Shown here one piece after another: positions 16,931-26,427 of a stretch of 64,000 bases of DNA. Origin of the DNA: Candidatus Melainabacteria bacterium (GTDB lineage Bacteria > Cyanobacteriota > Vampirovibrionia > 2-02-FULL-35-15). Below the pieces are notes generated by a model. The model was given only the letters and a program-made list of their open reading frames with translations. It ran no database searches and had not been told where the DNA came from. The stretch covers positions 1 to 64,000 of the forward strand of contig JAHFBF010000003.1 in assembly GCA_023250195.1 (NCBI GenBank). The letters run 5' to 3'. Every line of letters begins with the position of its first letter. The stretch's first letter is position 1. The position numbers and the translations under genes were made by a program.

Positions 16931-18130
16931 ATGGTGTATTTGAAAGATGAAAATCAAATCTCACAAGAAAAAATAGTTATTGGCGGGAAGAAACAAGCTC
17001 GTAAAACCTTTGGATTTGATGAAATTTCTTTAGTGCCTGGAAAAATTACTTTAGATTTTGAACTTTGCGACACAAGCTTTATTTTAGGCAAACATAAATT
17101 TGAGTTTCCGGTAATCGCATCTGCAATGGACAGTGTAGTTAGTCCTGAAACGGCAGTCTTAATTAATAAATTAGGAGGACTGGCAGTTTTAAATCTTCAA
17201 GGGATTTATACACGTTATGAAAATTGTGCAGAAGTTTTAAAAAAGATTTCAGATGTTGATAATGAAAGTTTTGTGCCACTTATGCAGGAGCTATATAAAG
17301 AACCTATACAAAATCATTTAGTTGAAAAGAGAATTAAAGAAATTAAATCTTATGGTGCAGTATGTGCAGTTTCATCTACGCCAAATGTTGCAAATAGTTT
17401 TGGGACTCTTGCACAGGATGCTGGTGCAGATGTTTTTGTGGTTCAAAGTACAGTCGTTTCTATAGAGCATAAATCCCATGACAAATCATCATGTTTTAAT
17501 TTGAAAGAATTTATTCAAAAGATGAAGATCCCTGTAATTGTTGGAAACTGTGTAACATATGAAGTGGCACTTGAACATATGAAAGCAGGTGCTAGTGCAG
17601 TTCTTGTAGGAATTGGTCCTGGAGCAGCCTGCACAAGTCGTGGAGTTCTAGGAATTGGCGTTCCTATGGCTACTTCTATTGCTGATTGTGCAAGTGCAAG
17701 AGATGATTATTTTTTAAAAACCGGAAGATATGTTCATGTTATTGGTGATGGAGGTATGTCTACCGGTGGTGATATATGCAAAGCTGTTGCATGTGGTGCT
17801 GATGCAGTGATGATTGGTTCTCCATTTGCAAAAGCCAAGGAAGCTCCCGGTAATGGTTTCCACTGGGGGATGGCTACTCCAAGCCCTGTTTTGCCACGAG
17901 GTACAAGAATTAAAGTAGGTTCAATCGGTACATTACAAGAAATTTTACTTGGACCGGCAAAGCTTGATGATGGTTCACAAAATCTAATAGGGGCTCTTAA
18001 AACGTCGATGTCAACCCTTGGTGCACAAAACATAAAAGAAATGCAGCAGGTAGAAGTGGTTATAGCGCCTTCGATTCTTACAGAAGGAAAAGTTTTTCAG
18101 AAAGCTCAGAAATTAGGAATGGGAAAATAG
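16931..18130 (+). CDS. guaB3: GuaB3 family IMP dehydrogenase-related protein
   Basis: A 399-aa TIM-barrel protein of the IMPDH/GMP reductase superfamily without CBS domains. Signs are RKTFGFDEISLVPG, the barrel segment VIASAMDSVVSPE, the catalytic-cysteine loop GIGPGAACTSRGVLGIGVP and the phosphate site VIGDGGMSTGGDICKA followed by ADAVMIGSPFAKAKEAPG. Sequence style and length match GuaB3, found mainly in Actinobacteria and Cyanobacteria. Published work on cyanobacterial GuaB3 supports GMP reductase-like activity, so this is more likely a purine-recycling enzyme than a true IMPDH. A clear AAGGAG ribosome site precedes the ATG. Its last 18 nt overlap the end of kdpC on the other strand. Confidence 0.87.
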   Translation: MVYLKDENQISQEKIVIGGKKQARKTFGFDEISLVPGKITLDFELCDTSFILGKHKFEFPVIASAMDSVVSPETAVLINKLGGLAVLNLQGIYTRYENCAEVLKKISDVDNESFVPLMQELYKEPIQNHLVEKRIKEIKSYGAVCAVSSTPNVANSFGTLAQDAGADVFVVQSTVVSIEHKSHDKSSCFNLKEFIQKMKIPVIVGNCVTYEVALEHMKAGASAVLVGIGPGAACTSRGVLGIGVPMATSIADCASARDDYFLKTGRYVHVIGDGGMSTGGDICKAVACGADAVMIGSPFAKAKEAPGNGFHWGMATPSPVLPRGTRIKVGSIGTLQEILLGPAKLDDGSQNLIGALKTSMSTLGAQNIKEMQQVEVVIAPSILTEGKVFQKAQKLGMGK

Positions 18131-18679
18131 CTCATCCAGCGCCAGATTTAAAAGTAAAACATTTACCCTTTCTTCTCCAAATATTCCAAGCTGTTTTGGT
18201 TCTGTATATTTTTTTACCAGTATAAGAGTCCTTTCTTTAGTAATATTTCGGGCTTTTGATATTCTTGGAATCTGAAATTCTGCAGCTTTAAGAGAGATAT
18301 GTGGATCAAGCCCACTGCCAGAAGCGGTAACTAAATCAATAGGAACAGGAATATCTGGATTTTCTTTTTGTAGTTCGAGAGAGCTGAAAGTGATTCTGTC
18401 AATAAGTTTTTTACTTGTTGGTCCAAGGTTTGAGCCGCCGGATTTAGAAGCATCATAGTTTGATTCCGAAGGCCTTGGGTGAAAGTATTCAGCGCTGGTA
18501 AAACTTTGTCCAATTAATTTTGAACCAATTATTTTTTTGTTCTTAAAAATTAAACTTCCATTCGCTTGATTTGAAAAAGAAACCTGTGTTATTAATGTAA
18601 TTGCCAAAGGATAAATAATCCCAGTTACTATTGTTAGTATTAGGGTCATTAAAACTGCAGTTTTAAGATTTTTAAGCAT
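18113..18679 (-). CDS. kdpC: potassium-transporting ATPase subunit C
   Basis: A 188-aa subunit of the high-affinity Kdp potassium pump, which stabilises the KdpA-KdpB complex and the ATP-bound state. One N-terminal membrane helix (AVLMTLILTIVTGIIYPLAI) is followed by the periplasmic domain with IGQSF, YFHPRPSESNYDASKSGGSN and ASGSGLDPHIS, all family signatures. Length is typical. It is the last gene of the operon and overlaps guaB3 tail-to-tail by 18 nt. Confidence 0.95.
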   Translation of the reverse strand: MLKNLKTAVLMTLILTIVTGIIYPLAITLITQVSFSNQANGSLIFKNKKIIGSKLIGQSFTSAEYFHPRPSESNYDASKSGGSNLGPTSKKLIDRITFSSLELQKENPDIPVPIDLVTASGSGLDPHISLKAAEFQIPRISKARNITKERTLILVKKYTEPKQLGIFGEERVNVLLLNLALDELFSHS

Positions 18680-18688
18680 ATTTCGCTC

Positions 18689-20746
18689 TTAGACAAGATT
18701 CAAGAAATTAACGATTATATCGATAATCTTCATCCCAATAAACGGAACTATAATGCCTCCTATTCCATAGACAAAAATATTATGGCGTAAAATTATTGCT
18801 GCACTTGCCGGTTTGTATTTAACACCTCTCAATGATATAGGCAAAAGTGCAATTATAATAAGTGCATTAAAAATAACTGCTGAAAGAATAGCACTATGTG
18901 AGGTTTCAAGATGCATTATGTTTAATGCTCTAAGTTCTGGATAAGTTGTACAAAACATAGCTGGAATAATTGCAAAGTATTTTGATACATCATTTGCAAT
19001 ACTAAAAGTAGTTAATGCTCCACGAGTAATAAGAAGCTGCTTTCCGATTTTAACTATTTCAATTAGCTTTGTAGGATTTGAATCCAGATCAATCATGTTT
19101 GCTGCTTCTTTTGCAGCCTGGGTTCCGGAATTCATTGCTACTCCTACATCTGACTGTGCAAGTGCCGGGGCATCGTTTGTGCCATCACCTGTCATCGCTA
19201 ATAATTTTCCTTTTGCTTGTTCTGTACGAATTAAATTCATTTTATCCTGAGGTTTTGCCCCTGCAAGAAAATCATCTACACCTGCTTCTTTAGCAATTGC
19301 TGCTGCAGTAAGTGGATTATCACCAGTAATCATTATGGTCCTTATACCCATGCGTCTAAGTTCATCAAAGCGTTCACGAATATCACCTTTTACTATGTCT
19401 TTAAGATTAATCACACCAAGCAATTTTTTATTTTTTACTACTGTCAAAGGAGTACTGCCATTCATGCTGATTTGTTCAACAATTAAATTAAGCTCTTTAG
19501 GCGGTTCAAAAGATTTGTTTCCTCGTTTAATAAAATCTATAACAGCATCAGTTGCACCTTTGTAGATTTCATTGTTTTCGAAAAGCACACCACTCATTCT
19601 GGTTTGTGCTGTAAATGGAATGAACTCAGCTTTTAACTGTGCAATGTTTCTTTCATTTAACCCATATTTGTTTTTAGCAAGGACAACTATAGAGCGACCT
19701 TCAGGAGTTTCATCACTTAAAGAAGAAAGCTGTGCTGCATCTGCAAGCTCCATTTCGCTTATACCGGCTAGTGGAATAAAATCACTTGCCATTCTGTTTC
19801 CAAATGTAATAGTTCCTGTTTTATCCAGGAGCAGTGTGTCTACATCTCCAGCTGCTTCAACAGCGCTTCCTGACATTGCAAGTACGTTGTGCTGGACCAG
19901 GCGATCAATGCCGGCAATTCCAATTGCTGAAAGCAATCCGCCAATGGTTGTAGGAATTATTGTCACAAGAAGAGCAATAAGACTGGTAATAGATATTGTT
20001 GTCCCGGCATATATAGCAAACATTTCAATCGTTGCAGTTGCAATTAAAAATACAATAGTCATTCCAACCAGCAATATACTCAGTGCAATTTCATTTGGTG
20101 TTTTTTGTCTTTTTGCCCCTTCAACAAGCGCAATCATTTGATCTAAAAAAGACTCTCCTGGATTTGAAGTGATTTTAACTTTTATCCAGTCTGAGATTAC
20201 ACAGGTTCCTGCTGTTACTGAGGACTTATCACCTCCACTTTGTTTTAATACTGCGGCAGATTCACCGGTAATTGCTGATTCATCAATAAGTGCAACACCT
20301 TCAATAATTTCTCCATCTCCGGGAATAATTCCTCCTGTTTCAACTAAAACAAGGTCATCCCTTTTTAACTCTGTAGCTGGTATTAACTTGTGGTCAGTAC
20401 TTTTTTCATTGGTTAGTAATTTTGCTATGGTTTCAACTTTAGTCTGTCTGAGAGAATTTGCCTGGGCTTTGCCACGACCTTCTGCCATTGCTTCAGAAAA
20501 GTTAGCAAATAAAACTGTAAACCACAACCAAAGTGAAATTTGGCCAATAAAAAAGGGATTTTCATCAATAACCTTTGCAATGCTCAAAAATAAAAGAATT
20601 GTAGTTAAAACTGTAACAATTTCAACTACAAACATTACTGGACTACGACAAAGTGTTTTAGGGTTTAATTTTACAAATGAATTAATTACAGCATCCTTTA
20701 AAATTACAGGATCAAAAATAGTTGTCTTTTTTGTTTTGTCAGCCAT
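18689..20746 (-). CDS. kdpB: potassium-transporting ATPase subunit B
   Basis: The 685-aa catalytic P-type ATPase subunit that powers K+ uptake by KdpA. Motifs seen are the actuator TGES ([11 protein letters not shown]), the phosphorylation site DKTGTIT near residue 307, the nucleotide domain KGATDA, and the hinge [17 protein letters not shown]. Membrane helices flank these at the expected places. Length is normal. It is separated from kdpA by 3 nt and from kdpC by 9 nt. Confidence 0.97.
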   Translation of the reverse strand: MADKTKKTTIFDPVILKDAVINSFVKLNPKTLCRSPVMFVVEIVTVLTTILLFLSIAKVIDENPFFIGQISLWLWFTVLFANFSEAMAEGRGKAQANSLRQTKVETIAKLLTNEKSTDHKLIPATELKRDDLVLVETGGIIPGDGEIIEGVALIDESAITGESAAVLKQSGGDKSSVTAGTCVISDWIKVKITSNPGESFLDQMIALVEGAKRQKTPNEIALSILLVGMTIVFLIATATIEMFAIYAGTTISITSLIALLVTIIPTTIGGLLSAIGIAGIDRLVQHNVLAMSGSAVEAAGDVDTLLLDKTGTITFGNRMASDFIPLAGISEMELADAAQLSSLSDETPEGRSIVVLAKNKYGLNERNIAQLKAEFIPFTAQTRMSGVLFENNEIYKGATDAVIDFIKRGNKSFEPPKELNLIVEQISMNGSTPLTVVKNKKLLGVINLKDIVKGDIRERFDELRRMGIRTIMITGDNPLTAAAIAKEAGVDDFLAGAKPQDKMNLIRTEQAKGKLLAMTGDGTNDAPALAQSDVGVAMNSGTQAAKEAANMIDLDSNPTKLIEIVKIGKQLLITRGALTTFSIANDVSKYFAIIPAMFCTTYPELRALNIMHLETSHSAILSAVIFNALIIIALLPISLRGVKYKPASAAIILRHNIFVYGIGGIIVPFIGMKIIDIIVNFLNLV

Positions 20747-20749
20747 CTT

Positions 20750-22447
20750 TTAAAAAGTTATTCCTTTTAACATTAAAAAGTGTTCCACAATTGGTCCGAG
20801 GGATAATGCAGGGAAATAGACCAGACCGCCTACAGTTATAATCACAAGAATTAATAGAGAAACAAAAGTTAGATTTGTAGTGGGCAGGGTCCCCGGTGAA
20901 GAAGGAATTATTTTTTTTCTAACTAGACTTCCTGCTGTTGCCATTGTAGGGATAATTATTAAAAATCTTCCAATTAACATTGCTAATCCGGTAATAAGAT
21001 TGTAGAAAGAAGTATTTGCATTTATACCGGCAAAAGAACTCCCATTATTTGCACTTGCTGAACTGATAGCATAAATAATCTCAGCAAAGCCATGAGGACC
21101 AATATTTAGTGGGCCTTTCACTCCGTAGGAAGAAATGCAGGATAAAGCAGTAAAACAATGAACACAGATTGGCAAAATTAAAACTGCAAGCACAGTCATT
21201 TTTATCTCTTTTGCTTCAATCTTTTTTCCTAAATACTCTGGAGTTCTTCCCACCATTAATCCTGAAATGAAAACAGCCATTATTGCAAAAAGCAGCATGC
21301 CATAAAGCCCTGAACCTACACCTCCGATGATAATTTCTCCAAGCATTATATTAATAAGAGGCATTACTCCTCCTAGTGGTAAGAAGCTGTCATGCATGCT
21401 GTTTACAGCGCCACAGGAAGCAGCTGTGGTAACTATTGAATAAAGAGCTGACCCGATAATTCCAAAACGGACTTCTTTTCCTTCCATGTTTCCACCGGTT
21501 ATAAAACTTTTAATTAGAGGGTTCCCGGAAATTTCCTGAAAATAAGTAATTAAAGCTCCACCCAGGAACAAAATAAACATTGCAGAGAGTAATACCCAGC
21601 CTTGTCTTTGATCTTTAACCATTCGCCCAAAGGTGTTTGTAAGAGCAGCACCGATGAGAAATATAGCCAGCATTTGAAGAAAATTTGTAAGCGGAGTCGG
21701 ATTTTCGTAAGAATGTGCTGAGTTTGCATTAAAAAAACCGCCGCCGTTTGTACCAAGTGCCTTAATACTTTCTCTTGATGCTACAGGACCCTGAGGAATT
21801 ATCTGTGTTTTACCTTCAAGTGTTTGTACATGAACCGGCGGATTAAAATTTTGTGGCATACCTTCAAAAACGAAAACAATGGATAGAACTAATGAGAGAG
21901 GAAGTAATATCCAGAGAACTGAACGAACGAGATCCCCCCAGAAATTACCGATTGTGTTTGAAGACTCTCTTGCAAATGCCCGCATGAAAGCTATTGCAAG
22001 TACAATGCCTGTGGCAGCTGATAAAAAATTTTGTACTGTTAAACCAAGGATTTCAGTAAAATAGCTGGTAGTTGTTTCAGGAATATAGGATTGCCAGTTT
22101 GTATTTGAAGTAAAACTAACAGCAATATTAAAAGCCAGATCTGGAGAAATAGGAGAAAGATGTTCGTAGTTAAAGGGTAAAAAGTTCTGTAATCTTAAGA
22201 TTAAATAAAGAAATATAATTCCGATAAAATTAAATAAAAGCATTGATTTTGTGTATTGAATCCAGTCTTGTTCTTCTGTATTGGCTGCTGATAGTTTGTA
22301 AATTAATTTTTCAACAGGACAAAGTATTGGATCAAGAAATGTATTTTCCCGGTTGAATACTTTTGTTAAATAGGAGCCAAGAGGTTTTGTTAAAACTAAA
22401 ATTATTAAACAATAAATAAAGATTTGAAATATGTCCGCTAGAATCAT
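20750..22447 (-). CDS. kdpA: potassium-transporting ATPase subunit A
   Basis: The 565-aa channel-like subunit that binds and translocates K+. It has about ten membrane helices and the four selectivity-filter-like loops, for example SFTSNTNWQSY, GTNGGGFFNANSAHSYENP, AVNSMHDSF and SSASANNGSSFAG. Length matches the family. The operon order kdpF-A-B-C is the usual one. No KdpD/KdpE sensor genes are in the window. Confidence 0.97.
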   Translation of the reverse strand: MILADIFQIFIYCLIILVLTKPLGSYLTKVFNRENTFLDPILCPVEKLIYKLSAANTEEQDWIQYTKSMLLFNFIGIIFLYLILRLQNFLPFNYEHLSPISPDLAFNIAVSFTSNTNWQSYIPETTTSYFTEILGLTVQNFLSAATGIVLAIAFMRAFARESSNTIGNFWGDLVRSVLWILLPLSLVLSIVFVFEGMPQNFNPPVHVQTLEGKTQIIPQGPVASRESIKALGTNGGGFFNANSAHSYENPTPLTNFLQMLAIFLIGAALTNTFGRMVKDQRQGWVLLSAMFILFLGGALITYFQEISGNPLIKSFITGGNMEGKEVRFGIIGSALYSIVTTAASCGAVNSMHDSFLPLGGVMPLINIMLGEIIIGGVGSGLYGMLLFAIMAVFISGLMVGRTPEYLGKKIEAKEIKMTVLAVLILPICVHCFTALSCISSYGVKGPLNIGPHGFAEIIYAISSASANNGSSFAGINANTSFYNLITGLAMLIGRFLIIIPTMATAGSLVRKKIIPSSPGTLPTTNLTFVSLLILVIITVGGLVYFPALSLGPIVEHFLMLKGITF

Positions 22448-22448
22448 T

Positions 22449-22538
22449 TTAAAATTTCTCCGGATTTACCAGTGCATAAATTAAGTAAATTAATAATCCA
22501 ATAGTTACAATGCCGCCAAGAATATATTCAATTAACAT
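22449..22538 (-). CDS. kdpF: KdpF small membrane subunit
   Basis: A 29-aa single-helix peptide, too short for the ORF track: MLIEYILGGIVTIGLLIYLI then YALVNPEKF. The C-terminal 'ALxxPEKF' is the KdpF signature. KdpF stabilises the KdpABC complex in the membrane. The stop is 1 nt before the kdpA start, so translation is coupled. Confidence 0.93.
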   Translation of the reverse strand: MLIEYILGGIVTIGLLIYLIYALVNPEKF

Positions 22539-22544
22539 CGATAC

Positions 22545-22664
22545 TTAAAGCCTCTCGCATACAGTGACATATGCCAGACACAGAATAAAAAAAACAGTAG
22601 TTAAACTTATAAATAAAATATCCAACATAGCAATGTTAATTTTATATCTACTATCAAAGCTCAT
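22545..22664 (-). CDS. small membrane peptide heading the kdp operon
   Basis: A 39-aa ORF (or 27 aa from the internal ATG at 22628), absent from the track. The core reads MLDILFISLTTVFFILCLAY then VTVCERL. It has one membrane helix and ends in a short C-E-R-L tail, 6 nt before kdpF. From memory, similar unnamed micro-proteins with a Cys-(Asp/Glu)-Arg-Leu end precede kdpF in other phyla, so this is likely a conserved kdp-linked peptide and not a random ORF. No Shine-Dalgarno sequence decides between the two starts. It may be an extra subunit or regulator. Confidence 0.65.
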   Translation of the reverse strand: MSFDSRYKINIAMLDILFISLTTVFFILCLAYVTVCERL

Positions 22665-22741
22665 CTCATGGCAAATAAATCCCGGAATATTTCTTTATAT
22701 ATACTTATTTAAGCTTATTTATCTATTATATTAATCTTATT

Positions 22742-25243
22742 ATGTCGGTGTATATGAAAAAAATTATAAGAGCTTTAGTTTGTACATTTTTTATTTTTGC
22801 TATAACAATAGTAAATTTACCGCATTTTCCGATTTTTCAATGCTATAAGGCCCAGGCAAGCACAAAGCAAATAATAAATGAAGCAACTGATCAGTGCAGT
22901 TTAAATATTGATTTTGAAAAAGGGCAAATTAAATCAAATATTCAAAGAAGTTGTTGCTCTTCTACCCCAGACACTCAAAACGTTCAAAAAGTTGACTCCA
23001 ATTTATCTAAATACCCAAAAGCTATTGCTCTTATCTTAACTCTTTTTAACCTTTCAATTCTAGTTACATTATCCACATCATTTTTAGTTTTAGCATTTAA
23101 TGAATCACGTACAAGCAGAGGAGACAAAGATGCCAAGCTTGCACAGGCATTAACAGGTTTTTGCATTCTAAATTCAGATCTTTGTATAAATGGAAAACCT
23201 TCTAGCGGTTCATCAAGAGAAGATTCTATAGAAGCAATTCAATTTAAAACAGAAGTTGAAAGTCCAAGAGATATCTCTACCGGGCAATCTACAGGTAAAA
23301 GACAACATGATCCTATAAAGATACTAAATACTATTAAGAATAATAAAATAAAAATTGAAAGACAGAAAAAGAAATTAGAGGAATTTCTTTCATTATGTAT
23401 TCAAAGAATAGTATGCGAAAATCCAAATGGTGTTTTTGCAGAAGGTGGAGACAGCAGGGTTGACAGCAGAATAATTTCACCGGCATTTAGTGCATGCTTA
23501 AAAGAGATAGGCGTTATTTTAAGAGGTAATCCTGAAACACCATGTGTTTGTAAAGATGATAACTGTGCATGTGCAGCTATGGCACTGTGCAAGACTATGT
23601 TTTGTAGTGAGGAAACCTCATGTGAATGTGTAGATGATGACTGTATTTGTCCTATTGATGTCATCTGTAATAATGTGCAATGTACTGATGGAAAGTGTTC
23701 TTGCCTGGATGATGCTTGTAACACTGATAGCGACTGTGGCACAGAGCAAGTATGTAAATTAAATAATACTTTAAATCAGACATTTTCAGGAGTGTCAGAA
23801 AGTGTAGGAAGTAGTAGCAGTGGAAGCAGCAGTAGTAGTTCAAGTGGTGGAACATTTTCTGGAGTAGGTAGTGATCTAAGTAGTAGTGGTAGTACTAGCT
23901 CAGGTGGAACGTTCTCTGGAGTGTCTGGGAGTGTAGGAAGCAGTAGTTCTGGTTGTGATGTAACTTTACATTGTCCTTCACCACTAGTTCTTGACATTAT
24001 TACTTGTACATGTGTGACTCCTAGTGGAATGTGTGAAAGTTCTGGTGATGAAGATTCCAGATGTGGTGATGGTGTAGCTGATGAAAATGAAGAGTGCGAT
24101 GATGGAGCTAGTAACAGTTTAAATGGACCTTGTCTGCCTACATGCCAGTTGGCAAAATGTGGAGATGGTGTATTCCAATCTGGTTTAGGTGAAGAGTGTG
24201 ATGATGGAAATACTAATAATAATGATGGTTGCTCAGCAGATTGTAAGATTGAATCATGCTCCAGTAATAGTGACTGTGCTAGCGGGTTGTGCATTAAAGC
24301 ACCAAAACCAGTAGTTTGTACAAAGACTGCAGAAAATGATTGCCCTGATGATTTCAGTACTAAGATTTGTTTACCAAAGTTTTGTAAGAAAAATAATGAA
24401 TGTGGAAGCATTGGAATATGCAAACAAGGGGAGTGTATAGTAAGACCCGGAACTTGTGGTAAGAATGAAGATTGTGATAATGGAAGTGGAGAAGTTTGTG
24501 ACAATGGCAGGTGTGCTACTCCATGTCAAACAGATGATAATTGTGATTCTGGTAAGTGTGACACGAATAAAAAGATTTGTATAAAGCCAACAAAAGTAAA
24601 ACCAGGAACTTGTAATAGAGATGAAGATTGTGATAGTGCAAGTGATGAAGTTTGTGACAATGGCAGATGTGCTGAACCATGCCAAGATGATGATGATTGT
24701 TCAAACGGCAGAATGTGTGACTCAGGTAAAAAGATTTGCATTAAGCCAGGAAAAGTAAAACCAGGAACTTGTAATAGAGATGAAGATTGTGATAATCAAG
24801 CAGATGAAGTCTGCGATAACAAGTCCGGTCAATGCACAACTCCATGTGAAACAGATAATGACTGTGACTCCGGCAGAATGTGCGATGGCTCAAGAAAGAT
24901 TTGTATTAAGCCAGGAAAAGTAAAACCTGAAACATGTACCAGAGATGAAGACTGTGATTCAACAATGGGTCAAAGTTGTGATCCGAAAAAGAAAATATGT
25001 ATAAAACCACGAGACTGCAATTCAGATAATGATTGTGATGCTCAGGGTGGTGAAAAATGTGATAATGGCAAATGTATGTCTACCTGTGGTGCTGGCCCCT
25101 GTGTAGTTATTCCTGTAAGTTGCCTAAATGTAAAATGCCCAATTGGACAAGTATGTAGAGATGGAAAGTGCATAATACAATGTAAATCTAATGCAGAATG
25201 TCCACAACCTAAAGTATGTAAGCTTGGAAGATGTTTGATTTAG
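22742..25243 (+). CDS. large Cys-rich surface protein with disulfide repeats
   Basis: An 833-aa exported protein. A hydrophobic N-terminal signal (IIRALVCTFFIFAITIV) and a second hydrophobic segment near residue 95 (AIALILTLFNLSILVTLSTS) are followed by a Cys-rich region (CVCKDDNCACAAMALC). A Ser/Gly linker (about residues 355-400) leads to myxococcal-type disulfide repeats (CGDGVADENEECDDG, EECDDGNTNNNDGCSADC). Then come about six tandem units of the type CNRDEDCDSASDEVCDNGRC. The unit spacing and acidic residues suggest disulfide-stabilised, possibly calcium-binding modules. It is probably anchored by the second hydrophobic segment. Function unknown, likely adhesion or prey/host contact. 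An in-frame ATG at 22754 is an equally plausible start. Confidence 0.75.
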   Translation: MSVYMKKIIRALVCTFFIFAITIVNLPHFPIFQCYKAQASTKQIINEATDQCSLNIDFEKGQIKSNIQRSCCSSTPDTQNVQKVDSNLSKYPKAIALILTLFNLSILVTLSTSFLVLAFNESRTSRGDKDAKLAQALTGFCILNSDLCINGKPSSGSSREDSIEAIQFKTEVESPRDISTGQSTGKRQHDPIKILNTIKNNKIKIERQKKKLEEFLSLCIQRIVCENPNGVFAEGGDSRVDSRIISPAFSACLKEIGVILRGNPETPCVCKDDNCACAAMALCKTMFCSEETSCECVDDDCICPIDVICNNVQCTDGKCSCLDDACNTDSDCGTEQVCKLNNTLNQTFSGVSESVGSSSSGSSSSSSSGGTFSGVGSDLSSSGSTSSGGTFSGVSGSVGSSSSGCDVTLHCPSPLVLDIITCTCVTPSGMCESSGDEDSRCGDGVADENEECDDGASNSLNGPCLPTCQLAKCGDGVFQSGLGEECDDGNTNNNDGCSADCKIESCSSNSDCASGLCIKAPKPVVCTKTAENDCPDDFSTKICLPKFCKKNNECGSIGICKQGECIVRPGTCGKNEDCDNGSGEVCDNGRCATPCQTDDNCDSGKCDTNKKICIKPTKVKPGTCNRDEDCDSASDEVCDNGRCAEPCQDDDDCSNGRMCDSGKKICIKPGKVKPGTCNRDEDCDNQADEVCDNKSGQCTTPCETDNDCDSGRMCDGSRKICIKPGKVKPETCTRDEDCDSTMGQSCDPKKKICIKPRDCNSDNDCDAQGGEKCDNGKCMSTCGAGPCVVIPVSCLNVKCPIGQVCRDGKCIIQCKSNAECPQPKVCKLGRCLI

Positions 25244-25247
25244 GTCA

Positions 25248-25655
25248 TTATTCTTTTTTATAAGCAAGTCCTAAAACAGTACCAAGGCAGGTGTATTTGG
25301 CAATGCCGGTTACAATCCAACAAACTGCTAGTTTACAAGGGATAGGAAGAATAGTATACAAAATAAGACCTTGCATTACTGAGAGCAGAATTCCTATCCA
25401 GAAACCATAGCGCAGTCCTTGTCCAAGGTTGCCCTTGCCTTCTTCATATCCTTTGCTATAGATGCAAACAAAAATAGGAGCAAAAATTAAGTACCCTAAC
25501 CACATGTGCCACATTAAATGTTTTATGTCTGCTTCTGTTCTCCAGACTGAAGCCGTCTGATGGTACATCCCTTTAAGTAGAACTCCATGAATTAAATAAT
25601 TAAGTGCAAACAAAGCAATAAAAACTACAAAACTGGCAAAATATTTACATTTCAT
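25248..25655 (-). CDS. hypothetical four-helix membrane protein
   Basis: A 135-aa integral membrane protein with about four helices (FASFVVFIALFALNYLIHG; WLGYLIFAPIFVCIY; YGFWIGILLSVMQGLILY; TGIAKYTCLGTVLGLA). Between helices 1 and 2 is a polar stretch, YHQTASVWRTEADIKHLMWH. No family name is assigned with confidence. It converges on the Cys-rich protein with 4 nt between stops and has a ribosome site (AAGGAG) upstream. Confidence 0.65.
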   Translation of the reverse strand: MKCKYFASFVVFIALFALNYLIHGVLLKGMYHQTASVWRTEADIKHLMWHMWLGYLIFAPIFVCIYSKGYEEGKGNLGQGLRYGFWIGILLSVMQGLILYTILPIPCKLAVCWIVTGIAKYTCLGTVLGLAYKKE

Positions 25656-25812
25656 AATTTATCTCCTTAGAAATTAAATCCCACAACTTTATAAAGTATA
25701 TTTTAACTACTTTGATGAATCTTTGAATGTAATTGTAATTTTTTAATTTGAAGTGCTACTATTACAAAACGAGCTTATTATTTATAAATAATGAAATTAA
25801 TAAGGGGAGAGC

Positions 25813-26244
25813 ATGAAAATAGCATGGGTACAAATCTTAGTTTCACTTTTAATTGGGATTTTATTAGGCTTAAGTTTTAATAGCTTTGGGTGTCATAATT
25901 GCAAAAGCTGCTTTGATAAGCACGGTTGTCATAAAAGTTCTTTCCGGCAAGATGGTTGCCGTGGTTGTCCTAAATGTAATAAAAAACATTCTATGATGGA
26001 GAGAATTGGGAAAAAGCTTAATTTAACATCTGAACAGAAATCTAAACTGGCAGTAATAATAGATGAAAAGCATAAAAAGATGGCGGAACTTAGAAATGAA
26101 ATAAAACCAAAGTTTATTGAGCTGCGTAAATCTACACAAAATAAAATTAGAACTATCTTAAATCCAGAACAACAAAAGAAATTTGATGAACTAAATGCAA
26201 AATGGGAAACAAAAGAAGAAAAGTGGCATGAGGAATTTGAATAG
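25813..26244 (+). CDS. Spy/CpxP-like periplasmic protein with Cys/His-rich insert
   Basis: A 143-aa protein with an N-terminal membrane anchor or signal (VQILVSLLIGILLGLSF). The C-terminal half is the helical Spy/CpxP (LTxxQ) fold: LNLTSEQKSKLAVIID and ILNPEQQKKFDELNAKW. Such proteins act as periplasmic chaperones or metal sensors in envelope stress. Residues 27-60 hold an unusual cluster of eight cysteines and several histidines (CHNCKSCFDKHGCHKS, CRGCPKCNKKH), which suggests metal binding. A ribosome site (AAGGGGAG) precedes the ATG. It is transcribed divergently from the four-helix protein. Confidence 0.8.
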   Translation: MKIAWVQILVSLLIGILLGLSFNSFGCHNCKSCFDKHGCHKSSFRQDGCRGCPKCNKKHSMMERIGKKLNLTSEQKSKLAVIIDEKHKKMAELRNEIKPKFIELRKSTQNKIRTILNPEQQKKFDELNAKWETKEEKWHEEFE

Positions 26245-26427
26245 TTTGCTTGAGACAAGAAAGCTTGAATTTATCTTAGGTTGTATAAAAAAGAAGAGCC
26301 ATACATATAAAGATATAAAAAAATAATAAATAATTTAAGGTAATAATAAATTTATCTTTAGAATGAAATTCTAAAGAATTAAAGTACAAATAACTTTTGA
26401 ATTCCCATTATAAAGAAATCTAAGACT

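Noticed and set aside
19572-20753. Plus-strand ORFs of 189 and 194 aa opposite kdpB
   Set aside because: They are antisense shadows of kdpB, whose family identity is certain.
23401-24741. Several minus-strand ORFs opposite the Cys-rich protein
   Set aside because: They are antisense shadows of the Cys-rich repeats and have low-complexity His/Ser/Leu composition.
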